Source: Arabidopsis thaliana
Lineage: Eukaryota; Streptophyta; Magnoliopsida; Brassicales; Brassicaceae
NCBI RefSeq assembly: GCF_000001735.4
Contig: NC_003070.9
Coordinates: 22,119,971 to 22,183,970, forward strand
Length of the DNA: 64,000 bases
Reading direction: 5' to 3'
This document shows, piece by piece, positions 12,885 through 25,900 of this stretch. The position numbers and the translations under genes were made by a program. Under the pieces are notes generated by a model that did no database searches, was not told the DNA's origin, and saw only the letters and a list, made by a program, of their open reading frames with translations. Numbering within the stretch: position 1 is the stretch's first letter; every line of letters begins with the position of its first letter.

Positions 12885-14825
12885 AGGTCTTTCATGACCT
12901 TGTTGATGATGAGATTGAACGGGAAAACAGACCAACGGAACCTCCACAACACCAAGAGAGATGATAGTAAAGATCCCTGGATGGGAGGATTCGATATATT
13001 GCATAGCTTAACTACTAGCAAGATTCAAAATTTTGGTCCTTAAAAATTGGATGTAAGACTACATGTTTGTTATGAGAGGAGCGCTCAATGTGATATGGCG
13101 ATTAAAATGGATGCCAAAGTTTTGTTAGTGGACAAACCAAAAGTTTGTGGTGTTTTGTGGAGAAATTTATTTGGATGTCAATTAAAGTCCCACGAAGAAA
13201 GATTAGACAATGATTATCTAATACATTATAAGTCAAATCCAGTTCTAGTTAATATAAAATATTATTTTCGAGAAGTAACTAATACTAAAAAAAAATCGTA
13301 CGTAATTATTTGACTACTTTGATTAAAAATAAAAATTTATAGAGTTCACATGATTTGCAGAACCTAACAAAACAATTCTTTTTCAAAGGTCCCGAACTTT
13401 TGGTTTCTCCTCAACGAAATTTTAGTTCCTAGTTTGTACCACCGTTACTATCAACAAACCACTGTCTAATGAAATGTCAAGATATTTGTTTGTAATTTGA
13501 TAACCATAAATCTTGACCAACGCTCTCCAAACTTTATGATTTATAAAATGCAATTGATCGATGGTTAAAGTACTATCAATATTATTCCATGCTATAATGC
13601 AATTGATGAGTTAAAAGTTTATGTGTATACATTCTCTAGAGAATCCTAGTAGTTTTTTTTTTGTACATTCCTACATGTCTTTTAACATTTATTGCTAATC
13701 TAAAGCATCTATACTAGTATAATGTTTTTTTCCACTAAACTTTTAGAAGGTTTTTACAACAATGGGGATAATTCGAGCAAATGGGTGGAGCAGAGATTCC
13801 ACGTCCTAAATGAAGGAAAGGGATGGGGCATTCTCTATCTCAGTGTACTTATTATCTTAGACCTCAAAATAAATTAAAAAGTAAATGAATTCAATGCATA
13901 CAAAATACATATACATGAAATAATAAATTTCTCGACTTGTGCCCATACCAACTTTCCTAACATACAACAATTACTCCAGATGATCACCGGCCGTCCCAGA
14001 AAATGTTGCCATGTAAATCATAAATGATAAAAAGTTTCGGAATCCATTTACTGAAGTTGGATAAAACTAAACTGTGATCTATAGAGCCCACGTTTGAAAA
14101 GAAGTAAGAAGCTTTGATTCAAAAGTTGTGATTGATCGTCTCCCTATAGCACTGCAACGCTGGCACACTATTTCATAACAAATCTCTATGTTGTTTAACC
14201 TAGAATTGACAGCCAAACAACCTTAGACTACTTGCCATAAGAACCATGTTGAGTTGTACCATAATAATTTTTTGTGGTATTTTGACCCAAAAAAAAAAAA
14301 ATTGTGGTATAAAGTATAATTTAATTGTTGTTTAATAGTATGAGATTTCAATACATAAATATAGTAATAGCATTAAAATAATGCTAACATCCACATAATG
14401 TAAATACTTTGTATTACTTTAAGTCTCTAACATACATAAGAAACTAAAGACATAATGATAATTATTTGTTCAAAAAATAATATCTTATAACTAGAGAATA
14501 TTTTCCCAGTCACAAACACACACATTTGAACGTCTAAGACTTAACGGACTTCACTTAATTAATATCCGAACTTTGTCGACCCATAATTATTAGTTCGCAA
14601 CATACATTGTTATTGAAGTCATATACAATGCTCTTTCATTTGTTATACAAAATTAGATTTAATTAGTATATATGTGTGTGTCACTATTGAAAAGTTTTTT
14701 AGTACTCGAGTGCTTACCTCATCTCATTCAGAGCTTGTCCCTAGCTAGTTCTGTTATGGCATCTTACCGTGTCGGAAATATTACAATTGTTTCTTAAGAA
14801 TAAGATTTAACGAACACACACACAC

Positions 14826-14826
<1 letters not shown>

Positions 14827-14858
<32 letters not shown>
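14827..14858. repeat. (TA)n microsatellite next to a CA run
   Basis: An alternating TA run follows a short ACACAC stretch ending at about 14825. Confidence 0.9.
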
Positions 14859-14859
<1 letters not shown>

Positions 14860-17800
14860 CATTTATTTTTGTTCTTAAAGCTTACAAAAGTTCAACAAAA
14901 TATTGTATTAGATTAATATTCACCACCAAACCCTGGATATGTAACAAATTTCCATTTATTAATTAATTTTAAGAGATTTTCAGAATTGTTGAAAATATTA
15001 TGCTGCCCAATATCGGTAGCTAGCTCACAGTGGCTACATTTTTATTGTTGTTGTAGATCATTTTCTATAGTTGTTTGTTTTATTTGTTCACGAATCCTAA
15101 TTCCAATAAAAAGAAATCTAATAAACCTCGCCCAGTCAATCTACATAAAAACACTCAAACTAAATGGTAAATGAAATGAGAAAACTTTTAATTACTTTAG
15201 TATCATATGCTTCAACTATAACTTAAAATTCACTCTTAAATAATCTCTATTACAATCATATGGTTTTCAATAGCTCATAAATATATAGATATAAGTTATA
15301 TCATATAACTAATTAGACTAGCATAAATACATTTATATTTATGTTCTAATTAATTTTTCATAGATGTATAAAAATATAACTGTGTATGTATGTATATACG
15401 TAGATGAAAATACAAAATATGGGTTGCCAGGGGAAGAATCCAAGAGAGAGATAGTAAAGATTGCAATGTCTGTCCCTATCTAGAAAATCTAAGAGGTGTG
15501 GACAAATTGCTAGACCTATGAACATTAAAGACTATGCATGTGAATTTTTTTCACATGAATTAAGAAAAAACGATATATTGTTTTTATATTATGTATCAGC
15601 TTCTCAAACTCATTATTAAAAACAAAAAAACATTATAAACTTTGAAAGCGAATCTCCACATTCTAATAAACTGATACGTTTTTATGTGAGCCCATATCTT
15701 ACAGAGTTTTTAATAATTTGCTTTCTAGATACATATTTCTGTAATCATCTCCCGGAGAAACAAAAATTCACCATTTTTTCTGTAACATAATGTAAATCAT
15801 AAGTCTTTTCCCCTCATTATAACTTACGATTTCCATGTAAGCAATGAAAAACAAAAATTCAGTTTCAAAAAAAAAGTTACAGGAACATGCAACAACTGAA
15901 CAATTGAGCTATATACCAAAATTTTGAGAGGAAAGGAATGAATAATATATTGATCTTTACAAATTTTGCAAGCACTTGATATTATTGAATTGCATGTTAA
16001 AGTATATTCGAATTATTTCCATTCATTACAGACAACTTTAAGAGAAAAACATTTAGTTCGACATACATATTTTTTCTTTTCAAGATTTTGTAAAGTATAT
16101 ACCAAACAATATGCACCTAAATTATGAGAAGTAGAACCAAAACCATGTAAACATAATTAGAGAATTTAGTTTAAACAAAAAAAAAGGAGAGAAGGTAGGA
16201 AGAATGGTCAAAGACAAGAGCATAATGGTCTGCCCAAAAACACTTTCTTAGTGTCAGCCTCAGAGCTGAATTGAAAGCACTGAAAGCTCCTTTTAGTCAT
16301 CATGTCTTTTTCCTCCAATCTATTTCCGTTTTTATTTTCTTATTATTCTTACCATTTACACATTTTTAATTGTTTTTTTCTATCCGTATAGAGAGAGATG
16401 TATGATAAATTAAATGAAGCATCTATTATTATTTCTACTTCTAGTCCCTAAACCTATCTACGTGGGCACACAATCTTCGTACCAAAATGATAAAAGTTTT
16501 CCAACGTACACTTTTTGTTGTTGTTGGCTTCAATGTATGCCTATGTGGACCATTATGCTTCATGGAGAAGTAATTATATTTTAAAACTGGATATATTGAA
16601 CAAATTAAATAGAAATCTAAATGTTTTAAGAGAAATCTAAAAGGGGAATGTTTCAAAGCTAGTTGTTAAGGTACCGTGAATTATCTAGTATTTTAAGAGA
16701 AATCAAAGTCTGCATGGATGATGGATAGAGTAGAAACATTATGATCAAGTCTTTGTTATGATTCTCGATTATAACTCTAGATAAACAAACTTGGATGTCT
16801 GCGAGAATTGGAAGATTATGTTCATTTTTTGTAGCTATTTGGCTTTTAAGTTCCGATCGAAAAGTGATTTATCTAAATGCAAGTTGCTAACCTTTTTGAT
16901 TTACGATTTTAAACAAAATATTTGGATTTGTATTTGTATTTCTGTTTAGTAATTTTTTTTCTTGTGCAATATTTATTTTAGCAATTGAAATATTAATTTT
17001 CATCTTTATATGAAAACAAAACATGTTATTATTCACTAAACATCACATAACAATATTGGCGCAAATATGAAAAAGTTAGAAATATGTATCAAGCACTTGT
17101 TTTATAAAGCCTTAGTTAGATATTCTATATATATATATGCAAAAGTAACAAATAGTTTAAATGATCGAATAATGAAAATATTTTATCTGAAAATAGCTTA
17201 CGCATGATAATTATATTTATAATAAAAACAAATGAGCTTTTAAGATTAATGAAGTCTAATTCATTTCTTAAGTTAATTTTTAAAAATATTAAACAAAAAA
17301 TAACGGCATTACGTGGTGAGATAAAAAAATATTGATATATCATTCACCATTGACGCTTATTAGCTCTTATTCTCCAAAATCATTAAAGATGAATTTAAAG
17401 TCGAAAATCACATTACGAGGCCTCTCGGGTGAAATTGATGTTGCAGATGATACAACAGTAATAAATTAAAAATCGTAGCTAGCTTTGACCAACATAAGAG
17501 AATAATCATTGGACTTACATCTTAGTATATTTTATTAATATGCTTAAGTAGATATATAAAGTTCGATTATATGTTTCAATATCCTTGTCCAAAAAAGAAT
17601 CATTTAATTCGTCAATACTATCATAAGGATCCATGTGACACATTTGAATTAGTTCTACCGCAAACTGTGGGTCCTTTAAGTACTATAATTTTCACAAACG
17701 TAACATCTCCTTATGTAGAGATGTCTTGTTAAATTCCTAGGTGTATAATGATTTGGATTTTGATTTGACTTAAATATCATGTGACCTAAATACCTGTATA

Positions 17801-19180
17801 ATGTCGTTGATTAAATCCTTAGCATCATCAATGAGATTTTGATTCCTAAGACCATGACATGTGCATAAATCGATACACACATGCCTATACATGTATATTT
17901 TTGACTTTTTGTGCAAGTAAAAGTTTTCGATTTTTTTTTATGTATTGAAGTATGAATTCTCGTGGATGTAACATCAATTTTCTAACTAGTAAAGTAATAT
18001 GGTACATGCACGAGAGTTCATACTTTCGAGTTTCAATACATACAAAAAATTTAGCAAACTTTATTAGTAGACTGAATTTAACTTTTTTTTACAAGAGAAT
18101 TAGGAAAGAAAAGAATAGAGGTGAGAGAGAGAAATTAAAACACATGTACAAAAGAATCAAAAAAAGAGGTACAGTTTTCGTTAACTGACTACTGAACTGA
18201 AAATAAATGAATGTGTTGTTGGTAAAGGAAAACCCCAAACCTTTATTTCATAGGATTTGAAATTAAATCAATTTGGCAGTTTTGTCAGAAAAATAAAACA
18301 CTTATTTGAAAATGTATTCATTAACTACATATGATTTTCAGGTAAATAGACAGTTTCTCATTTAGTGTAAAACCCAATAATGATGAATATGGTATCTCTA
18401 CATTATAATTAGAGTTCAAGGTTGACATAGTCATAAAACTTGCAAATTTGGTATTCTTGGTAAAGTATATATCTGGTCCGGACTATCAATAGATTTAATG
18501 TGTATATTCATGTTAAAAGATCATGTGTAGCTGAAAAGATATCAAGTTTACATGAGGATAATCTAATTGTATTTTGTTAAATATAATCTAGTTGTTGATT
18601 GATCTGCCAATCCAAAAATATGGCGAACTTGATATACAGAATATATAGAGACTACGCGATGGATAACACATAACATGTATTTATGTCTACCCATACTACA
18701 ATATTGTACATGTTGTTCTATTGATTTCTCCTTGTAAATACATGCACAAACATGAATCTGAAAATTGTTCTTAATAATATTATTTAAATTTTAACTCACT
18801 AGAGACAAACAACAAGGACTATACTATAGTATACTATTGGAGAAGTTACACACTTAAAATGGTTTATAAACAAACTAAAAAAGTGTCATCAAATAAGCAA
18901 TATTTGAAATGCTATTTTAAATATTTATTTAGTAAGTATCAGGACGTCTACTTAGAGTTTTTCATGCGTCATAAATTATGTGACATTTACTTACATGCGA
19001 AAGAAAAAGGAGTAAATAAAACACGAAAAAAGTAACGTTAGGTAAATGGCTAAACACGAGGAAAAGCCAAAAATATAAATAATTCAATTTCTTATCTCCA
19101 TCAAGATTTAATAAAAGTAAATAAAAATTAAGAAATAAATAATGAAAAGATGCTTTGGGGAGTGGATCTATAAATCTTGT

Positions 19181-19311
19181 TATATAAAGGAGGATAGATA
19201 GTGAGGGTTTTCTACCTTCTTCTATCTAAAGGAAGTCTTTACTCAGAGAACCAAAAGAAAAATAAAGAGAAAAGAACCCAAAAAAAAAAAGCCATTGTAA
19301 ATTCAGAATAA
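19181..19311 (+). promoter_or_regulatory. TATA box and 5' leader of the bHLH-MYC_N gene
   Basis: TATATAAA at 19181-19188 lies 124 bases before the ATG at 19312. That fits a transcription start near 19215-19225 and a leader of roughly 90 bases, rich in A and AAAG. Confidence 0.6.
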
Positions 19312-21615
19312 ATGGAAGAACATCTAAATCCATTAGCAGTGACTCATCTTCTTCAACACACACTAAGAAGCTTATGCATCCATGAGAACTCTCAATGGGT
19401 TTATGCTGTTTTCTGGAGGATCTTGCCTAGAAACTATCCTCCTCCCAAGTAAGCTTATCTTCAAAATCAACCTCCTACATATATAAGAAATCTAAAACTC
19501 GATTTTTCATTTCGAAAATATTTCTACTTTCTTGTTATTATTTTTCAATTATTCTGCAAGTATTATTGTGAGTTTGTTTTGGGGAAAATAGGTAATTTTT
19601 CATTAAGAAACACAAATCTTTCAATGGTAAATATGTACTGATCATTTCATGTTGTTGGCAAGCAGATGGGATGGTCAAGGAGCTTATGATAGATCAAGAG
19701 GGAACAGGAGAAACTGGTACAATAAAACAACCTATATATGTCACAAAGTTGTATGTATATCTAAACATTTCTTGGTGTATATAATTAAGATATATATGTT
19801 GTATGTAAATAATTGGCAGGATCTTGGTTTGGGAAGATGGTTTTTGCAACTTTGCAGCTTCTGCCGCGGAAATGAGCTCCGGAGAAGGTAGTGGTGGCGG
19901 TGGTGGCTCAGCGGCTTATGGAAATAGTGATTTTCAACAATACCAAGGGCTTCAGCCTGAATTGTTCTTCAAGATGTCTCATGAAATCTACAATTATGGA
20001 GAAGGGTCTGTGAGGATAATTTTTCAGCAAAAATTAAATGATATTTACACAAAGAAATATAACCTTTTTTCTATTTATATTTTTGTATATAGTACTTTCT
20101 CTCTTTTGGGTTTCACTTTTTTTGTTAACCGAGTTTTTGGACCCAAGTCCATACTATTTTCTAACTCACATTTTATATCCATATGTATGTATATGTAAAT
20201 AAGTTGGTTTTAGAAATTTATGAGTCAAAGTACCTCTTTTATTCTATTTTTCAAAGTTTATCCGTAACTGTTTTAAAAGTCTTGAACATTGTTTGCAAAG
20301 TGTTTGATCAAAAAGCTGATAAGAGAAGAGTATTTAAGTATTATTTTTTTGGCGAAGGAAGTGTTAAACTAATCATTGTCAACTAAATATTATAATGGTT
20401 GTTAATTAATTTAATAATACTCTAATGATTGAAAAAATGTTATTAAATTTTGTGCAGGTTGATAGGAAAAGTAGCTGCAGATCACAGTCACAAGTGGATT
20501 TATAAAGAACCTAATGACCAAGAGATTAACTTCTTATCTGCTTGGCATAATTCCGCTGACTCAGTAAGCATATGCTTATAACCTACCTATATGCTATACA
20601 CTCCTTTACATACTCACATGCATGCTAGTTCCGTTTTATAAGAAGAAAAAAATGTATCAGTGTGTATGTGAAATTTACACATATGTATAAGCATTCTTAT
20701 TCACTAACACTAATTGAAATTTATGTAATTTTGCAGTACCCTAGGACATGGGAAGCTCAGTTTCAGTCTGGTATCAAAGTATATTTCTCCAAATCTTATA
20801 TTATATGTACATAATTTCATATATGCATGATCATACATTTAACTTGTAAAATTGTGTCTCTTTATATATGATTACATGAAAATGTTTTTTCAGACCATTG
20901 CCTTGATTTCTGTTCGAGAAGGTGTTGTCCAGTTAGGAGCTGTTCACAAGGTTTCCCCTCTCTCTCTCTCTTTCTCTATACGTTACATATTTTGCATTAA
21001 TATTTATGTATTAAATTTTTGTATTGATTAAAGGTGATAGAGGATTTAAGCTATGTTGTGATGCTAAGAAAAAAGCTGAGCTATATAGAGAGCATCCCTG
21101 GAGTACTTCTTCCTCACCCTTCTTCTTCTGGTTACCCTTTCATCAACGCTTCTCCTTCTGACACGTGGCATTTCCCGGGAGTCGCTCCTCCGCATCAGCA
21201 GCCTGAGCACCAGTTTTATCATTCTGACCACAACCACCGCTTTTTGATAGGCCACCACAACCAGCCACAAGCTGTAGGAGGGGCTGCACCGCCTCTACCG
21301 CTTTCGATGAAGATAACACCGTCAATGAGCAGCCTCGAGGCGCTTCTCTCGAAGCTCCCGTCGGTTGTACCTCCGGCGACACAACCAGGGTACTACCCGT
21401 TTCACCACAGTGCTAAAGAGGAAATGAGTCAAGAAGAACAAAACGATGCGTTTAGGGTTGAACGTAATGATTTGGTGGGTGAGGGTAGTAATAATCATAA
21501 TCATAATAATAATTACAATAGTAATAATGATATTTATAACTATAGCAATAATTGCAGCAACAATAATTACGATAGAGAGAATAAGATCGGTGGGTTTCTT
21601 AGTGAGGATTATTGA
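19312..21615 (+). CDS. LHW-like bHLH-MYC_N domain protein lacking a bHLH (often labelled WNK-related)
   Basis: Seven exons join in frame into 386 residues: 19312-19448, 19676-19716, 19820-20005, 20458-20573, 20737-20778, 20894-20950 and 21034-21615. Residues 1-200 match the bHLH-MYC and R2R3-MYB N-terminal domain found in LONESOME HIGHWAY-type regulators, with WVYAVFWRILPR, RNWILVWEDGFCNF and SVREGVVQLGAVHKVIEDL. No basic or helix-loop-helix region and no kinase motifs follow, so the label WNK-related is not supported by sequence. The C-terminal third is low-complexity: Pro/His-rich, then an Asn-rich tail (residues about 345-375). It may act as a partner of bHLH factors in the nucleus, which is inference. 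The donor at exon 3 (GTCTGT) is weak. The locus is AT1G60060 by memory. Confidence 0.9.
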
Positions 21616-22973
21616 TGAGTCTAGTAAAATATCTCTCTTTTTTTTGTCGTACAATAAGTATAAATTGTACTAAGAATTTTCGTAGTCTGACATTTGTAAT
21701 TCTTAGATTTTATTTTTCTACTGGTTGGCAAATTTAATATAAATGATTTTATTTTAATATTTGCATTGTAGCAGTGTATATGTCTTGTTTCTGACATAGT
21801 GACATAGTAGTACGTTGTTTTAACGGTACTTGTGTTAAAATGTTGCAGATTCCATGTCCTGAACAAAATATTACGTAAGAATTATGTATATAAAAAAAAA
21901 TATGAAAGTAATTAATATGTAAAATATTCTTATTTGCAATTCACCACGCCCTATGTATAAATACTTCATTTGGTCCAAAAATATGTAATTCTTTTATAAT
22001 TAGCACCAAAAATTTGATAAAATCGTAGTGCCGATTAGTTGAGAAGTGAGAAAATATATAGCTAAACAAAAAAAATTACATTCAGACACATTAATTCAGA
22101 GAAAGCATTGGACTAAAATTCTGGACAGAATTAAACTCCAAAAGAACTGATCTGGTACTACACTGTTTCCATATGAATTACATCTCATGACTTTTAAACT
22201 TTAGATCATGATAGATACAAATATAATCAACAGATTTTAGGTATCAAGGACTTCTTTTATCTTGTTTTGTTTAGCTATATATAGCTTCAATAAGTGTTGA
22301 AAATGAAGTTGCTGTTATTTTGTTGGATATGTTCATACTATTAACCAGAAAACTAATCAAATGGTTGCATTACATTGTTTTATGTTTTAATAACTGTTCA
22401 AGAAAATACTAGGCGGCTAAGTATTGCATCTCACTATGACGATTACTAACTTTAGGCAGCATGGTTAGGCAAGAAATGAAAATTCAGCATTTTGGACTGC
22501 ATGTAAACACAATTTGAACGGTTTGAATAGTGCATAAACAATATCGATAGGCCTAATTTGTCATACACAATTTTTGTTTAAAATTAAAAAAAATTGTCCG
22601 TCTAATTTCTAATTATTATACTGAATTCGGAGTTGATGAAAATCTTCGTTATTACAAAAGACAAAATAAGTTATTTTCTAAACTAATAATAAATTGTTTT
22701 CTCAAAATGTTACTATGGAAAAAACAAAAACGTTTTATTAATGATATAAATGATAGAGAAGAACTTGAAGCAGCAAGAAGAATACATTTGACGTCACACA
22801 TTCTCATAAGTAACTCAGACCATCAAAAAGTTATCTCACTTTAAACCCAGATTTCACACAAAGCCAACGAATCACACATACAAAGGTTCTATGAAGAAGT
22901 TTGTTTTAGTCTATGGGAAGTGATTATATAAATTAGGAATATGTATATGAATCTTGGAATACCTGAAACGTTC
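21616..22973. other. Intergenic region between two convergent genes
   Basis: The region holds the 3' ends of the plus-strand bHLH-MYC_N gene and the minus-strand gamma-adaptin gene. It is AT-rich, and no exon-like open frame or repeat with defined ends was seen. Confidence 0.6.
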
Positions 22974-25900
22974 TCATAACCCACGTGGGAAATTGTTGAT
23001 TTGTCCTTCCTCCAACACATCTTTGCCATTAATCTTGTAACCTACCCTCATCCGCATCACAATGGGTTTCTGAAAACAGAGAAGAACAGCGATTATTCTG
23101 AGCGCTTTGTGGTATCGGTTTCACAAAAGATTGAGGTTTTGTGCTTGTTGTTATATAAATCTGGTGAAGAGAAGAAAGAAAAAGAAGAAAATGTACCTTC
23201 CCCTTTTGGCTATTTGTAACTCTCATAGTTTGTTTGATGTTTCCGTTAGCTGGAAGAGAATTGCTGCTAGCGGGATCCAGGTGAAGTTGTAGAAACTGCA
23301 ATGTGTGTGATAACATGAATATATTAGAACATCGTCAACAAAACATATCATGGAAACCTAAACCGAACCCAATTTACTCCAAAACAGTTCCAAGTATTTC
23401 CACTAATAAGAACTTTGCAAAAAACATGAATCTATCACTATCACGACCATAAAAATGTGGAACGTTAAGAACCAAGCACATGGCAGAATTGTTCTTTAGG
23501 AAAGATTGTGTTCTTATTAGCTATGAATCATAAGGCCTATAACGTAAGCAGAAAAAGCAAATTTGGGACCTGACCTTTGGAACTGCAGCCTGGAAAAGAA
23601 ATTCTGTGTACACGTTAGGAGTAAGATTTATGAAATTGGCCACAATGTCTGTCGTTTGAGGATTTTCTGATTGCTTTGTGAAGTTGAACTCAATCTTCAA
23701 GGAGCTGCTTTCAAATGCAACAATGGACGGATATGCTGCACTCTTGTCCTCTGTCATGGAAGAAAAGAGATGATATCATCACATTTGAAAACAAGAAGAA
23801 AGAGGGGAGAAACTGTGCTATGTAACTTTTCAATGTTTAATATAGCGCATCTTTACCGCTCTTTGGTGGGGTGGGACCAAATCCATCCAATAAATCCATC
23901 ATCGAAGAAGGCGCAGTGGGAGAAGTCAAAGAAGGCGCTATTGGAGCATTGTTATCTTGAATAGATAATAAGTCTCCATTCGCCGAGCCATTTTGCACAG
24001 GGGCAGGAGTTCCGATTGACAACAGATCCATAAGAATATCCGCACCAGCTTGCGATGGCTGCATGGCACCTGAAATTGAAAAATGCAGGGGTAAACAAAG
24101 GGGTCGACGATTTAGAATATATGATGAAACTTCACAACTGAACATCCCAAACTCTCTACAAAACTTAACACTACACTTATCTTCACTAAAATTTTTACAG
24201 TTTTCTTCGGGTTATAGTTAGGACAGGCCATACTGCAGCTGAAGCCAATAAGTTGAGGACATGACCAGAGAAAATTATCTGGCTGAAGAAAACGTATATG
24301 AATTATAATCTAACTTCTATTCCAGGAAGATAGTGCTATACAGATGGTTAACAATTAATATTATCAGTTGCAATACAAGAAAAACTTCAATAAGTTAGTT
24401 TTTTCTTTGAGCTAATGAAGTGGAATAGTGTAAGCTTGGAAGTCTAACCAGGTTGTGCTGAAGGCTGCGATAAATCAACACCAAGAAGATCTTGAAGAAA
24501 GTTGTTACTGGAGGAGGTAGGCGCAGGAGTATCATCAGAGCCCAGATCGAGTAAATCAACAAGAGGAGCTGCTGCTTTAGCAACACCGTTTGGAATACCA
24601 AGCGGAGATTTTCCAGAAGTTGACACAGATGCTGGTAAAGAACCAGCTCTCCTTCCACTAAATGTTGCCTCATCAAGGACCGGCATTCTTTCAACCAGAG
24701 AAGATCTGCATATTTATATCAATCGTGTTGAGTAATTTAGTAGATCAATATCTATAGGACTCTCTCATTCAAATTGATGAAAACAGATATGTCCAGTAGC
24801 ATCGAAAGAATTACCTTATATTCTGATGCTTTTGAATAACTGAACTGAACTCCAGGGATCTTTGTTGAAGTTCTAAGACAAAGCTACCTTTGTTCTGTCC
24901 TATAATACTTTTAACTCTCCTGTAAGCAATACAACAAGCCCAACACTGGTGAGAAGTATCATTGACTAATTTTCATCGCGGCATAATTAATAAGAAAAAA
25001 TCAGGGACGTGAAATGAGTTCATGCGTGATTATAACCAGAAAATCTAGAATCAACTAGCTAGGTAGGAGTTGGCATACTCTGAACAGGATGGGAAACGAG
25101 ATGAGATCTTTAACAGAGCAATGAGTGCCATTGCCTTAGTTGTGACATCTGATAAATGATGCTTAATAGCATTCTCGACAACATCCACTGCATCTGATTC
25201 TGTTACCTGATTACAGAAGCTTGAGAACACAAATAAATATCTATCCTCCTAATATCTCATTGAAAAATATACCTTTGGCATGTAAAGAGGATCATTCAAA
25301 ATGTTGCAGGCAGAATGTTCATTAATGAATCTATTTGAATGAGCAATCAAATAGTAAGGAAAATACATCCCCTTAAGACACAGAAAATAACAACTGATAC
25401 CATTTTCTTCATTTTTTATCAAACAGAAAACTAGCCAGCGCAGAAAATCCACAAGATGACGAGTTAACATTTCTAGGGTGTGAGGATCCCCACATAAATC
25501 AGTGAAGCAGAAATATTTTACAAGACCAAAAAAAGCAAATTAAGAAAGAGATCCCCAAATTGCACCTCCAGTACCAGTCACAACAATAAACCCTGAGTGC
25601 AGGATGATAGTACTTACCGTTATTGGATCTTCTAAGTCAAGCATTCCAGCATTGTTAACCAACAGATCAGCATATTCTCCTATGCACCATATTGCAACGC
25701 GCACAAGAGTTTCCTGCCCAAACATGATAATGACCCTCTTACTCCTAAGTTACAAGATATTCAAATTTAGGAAATGTCTAACCAAAGAAATGTCTACCTG
25801 TTCAAAAGATGTATGTAATGCTCTATACAAAGCCCTGACAGTGTACCCATGGAGATCAGGGGCATTTGTTATTACAACAATCAGCGCGTGCCATACATCC

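Larger units (their letters stand above)
9641..19180. other. Long AT-rich intergenic stretch without supportable genes
   Basis: About 9.5 kb were read on both strands. No exon series, tRNA or rRNA could be supported. It contains (TA)n tracts and a 38-bp tandem duplication, listed separately. A mildly GC-richer patch at 12890-13310 has short open frames on both strands but no recognisable family. Distal regulatory DNA or unannotated non-coding RNA cannot be excluded. Confidence 0.45.

Noticed and set aside
13047..13313. An 88-codon frame in the gene desert
   Set aside because: No family features, splice context or codon bias support it. It is probably chance or an old gene scrap.
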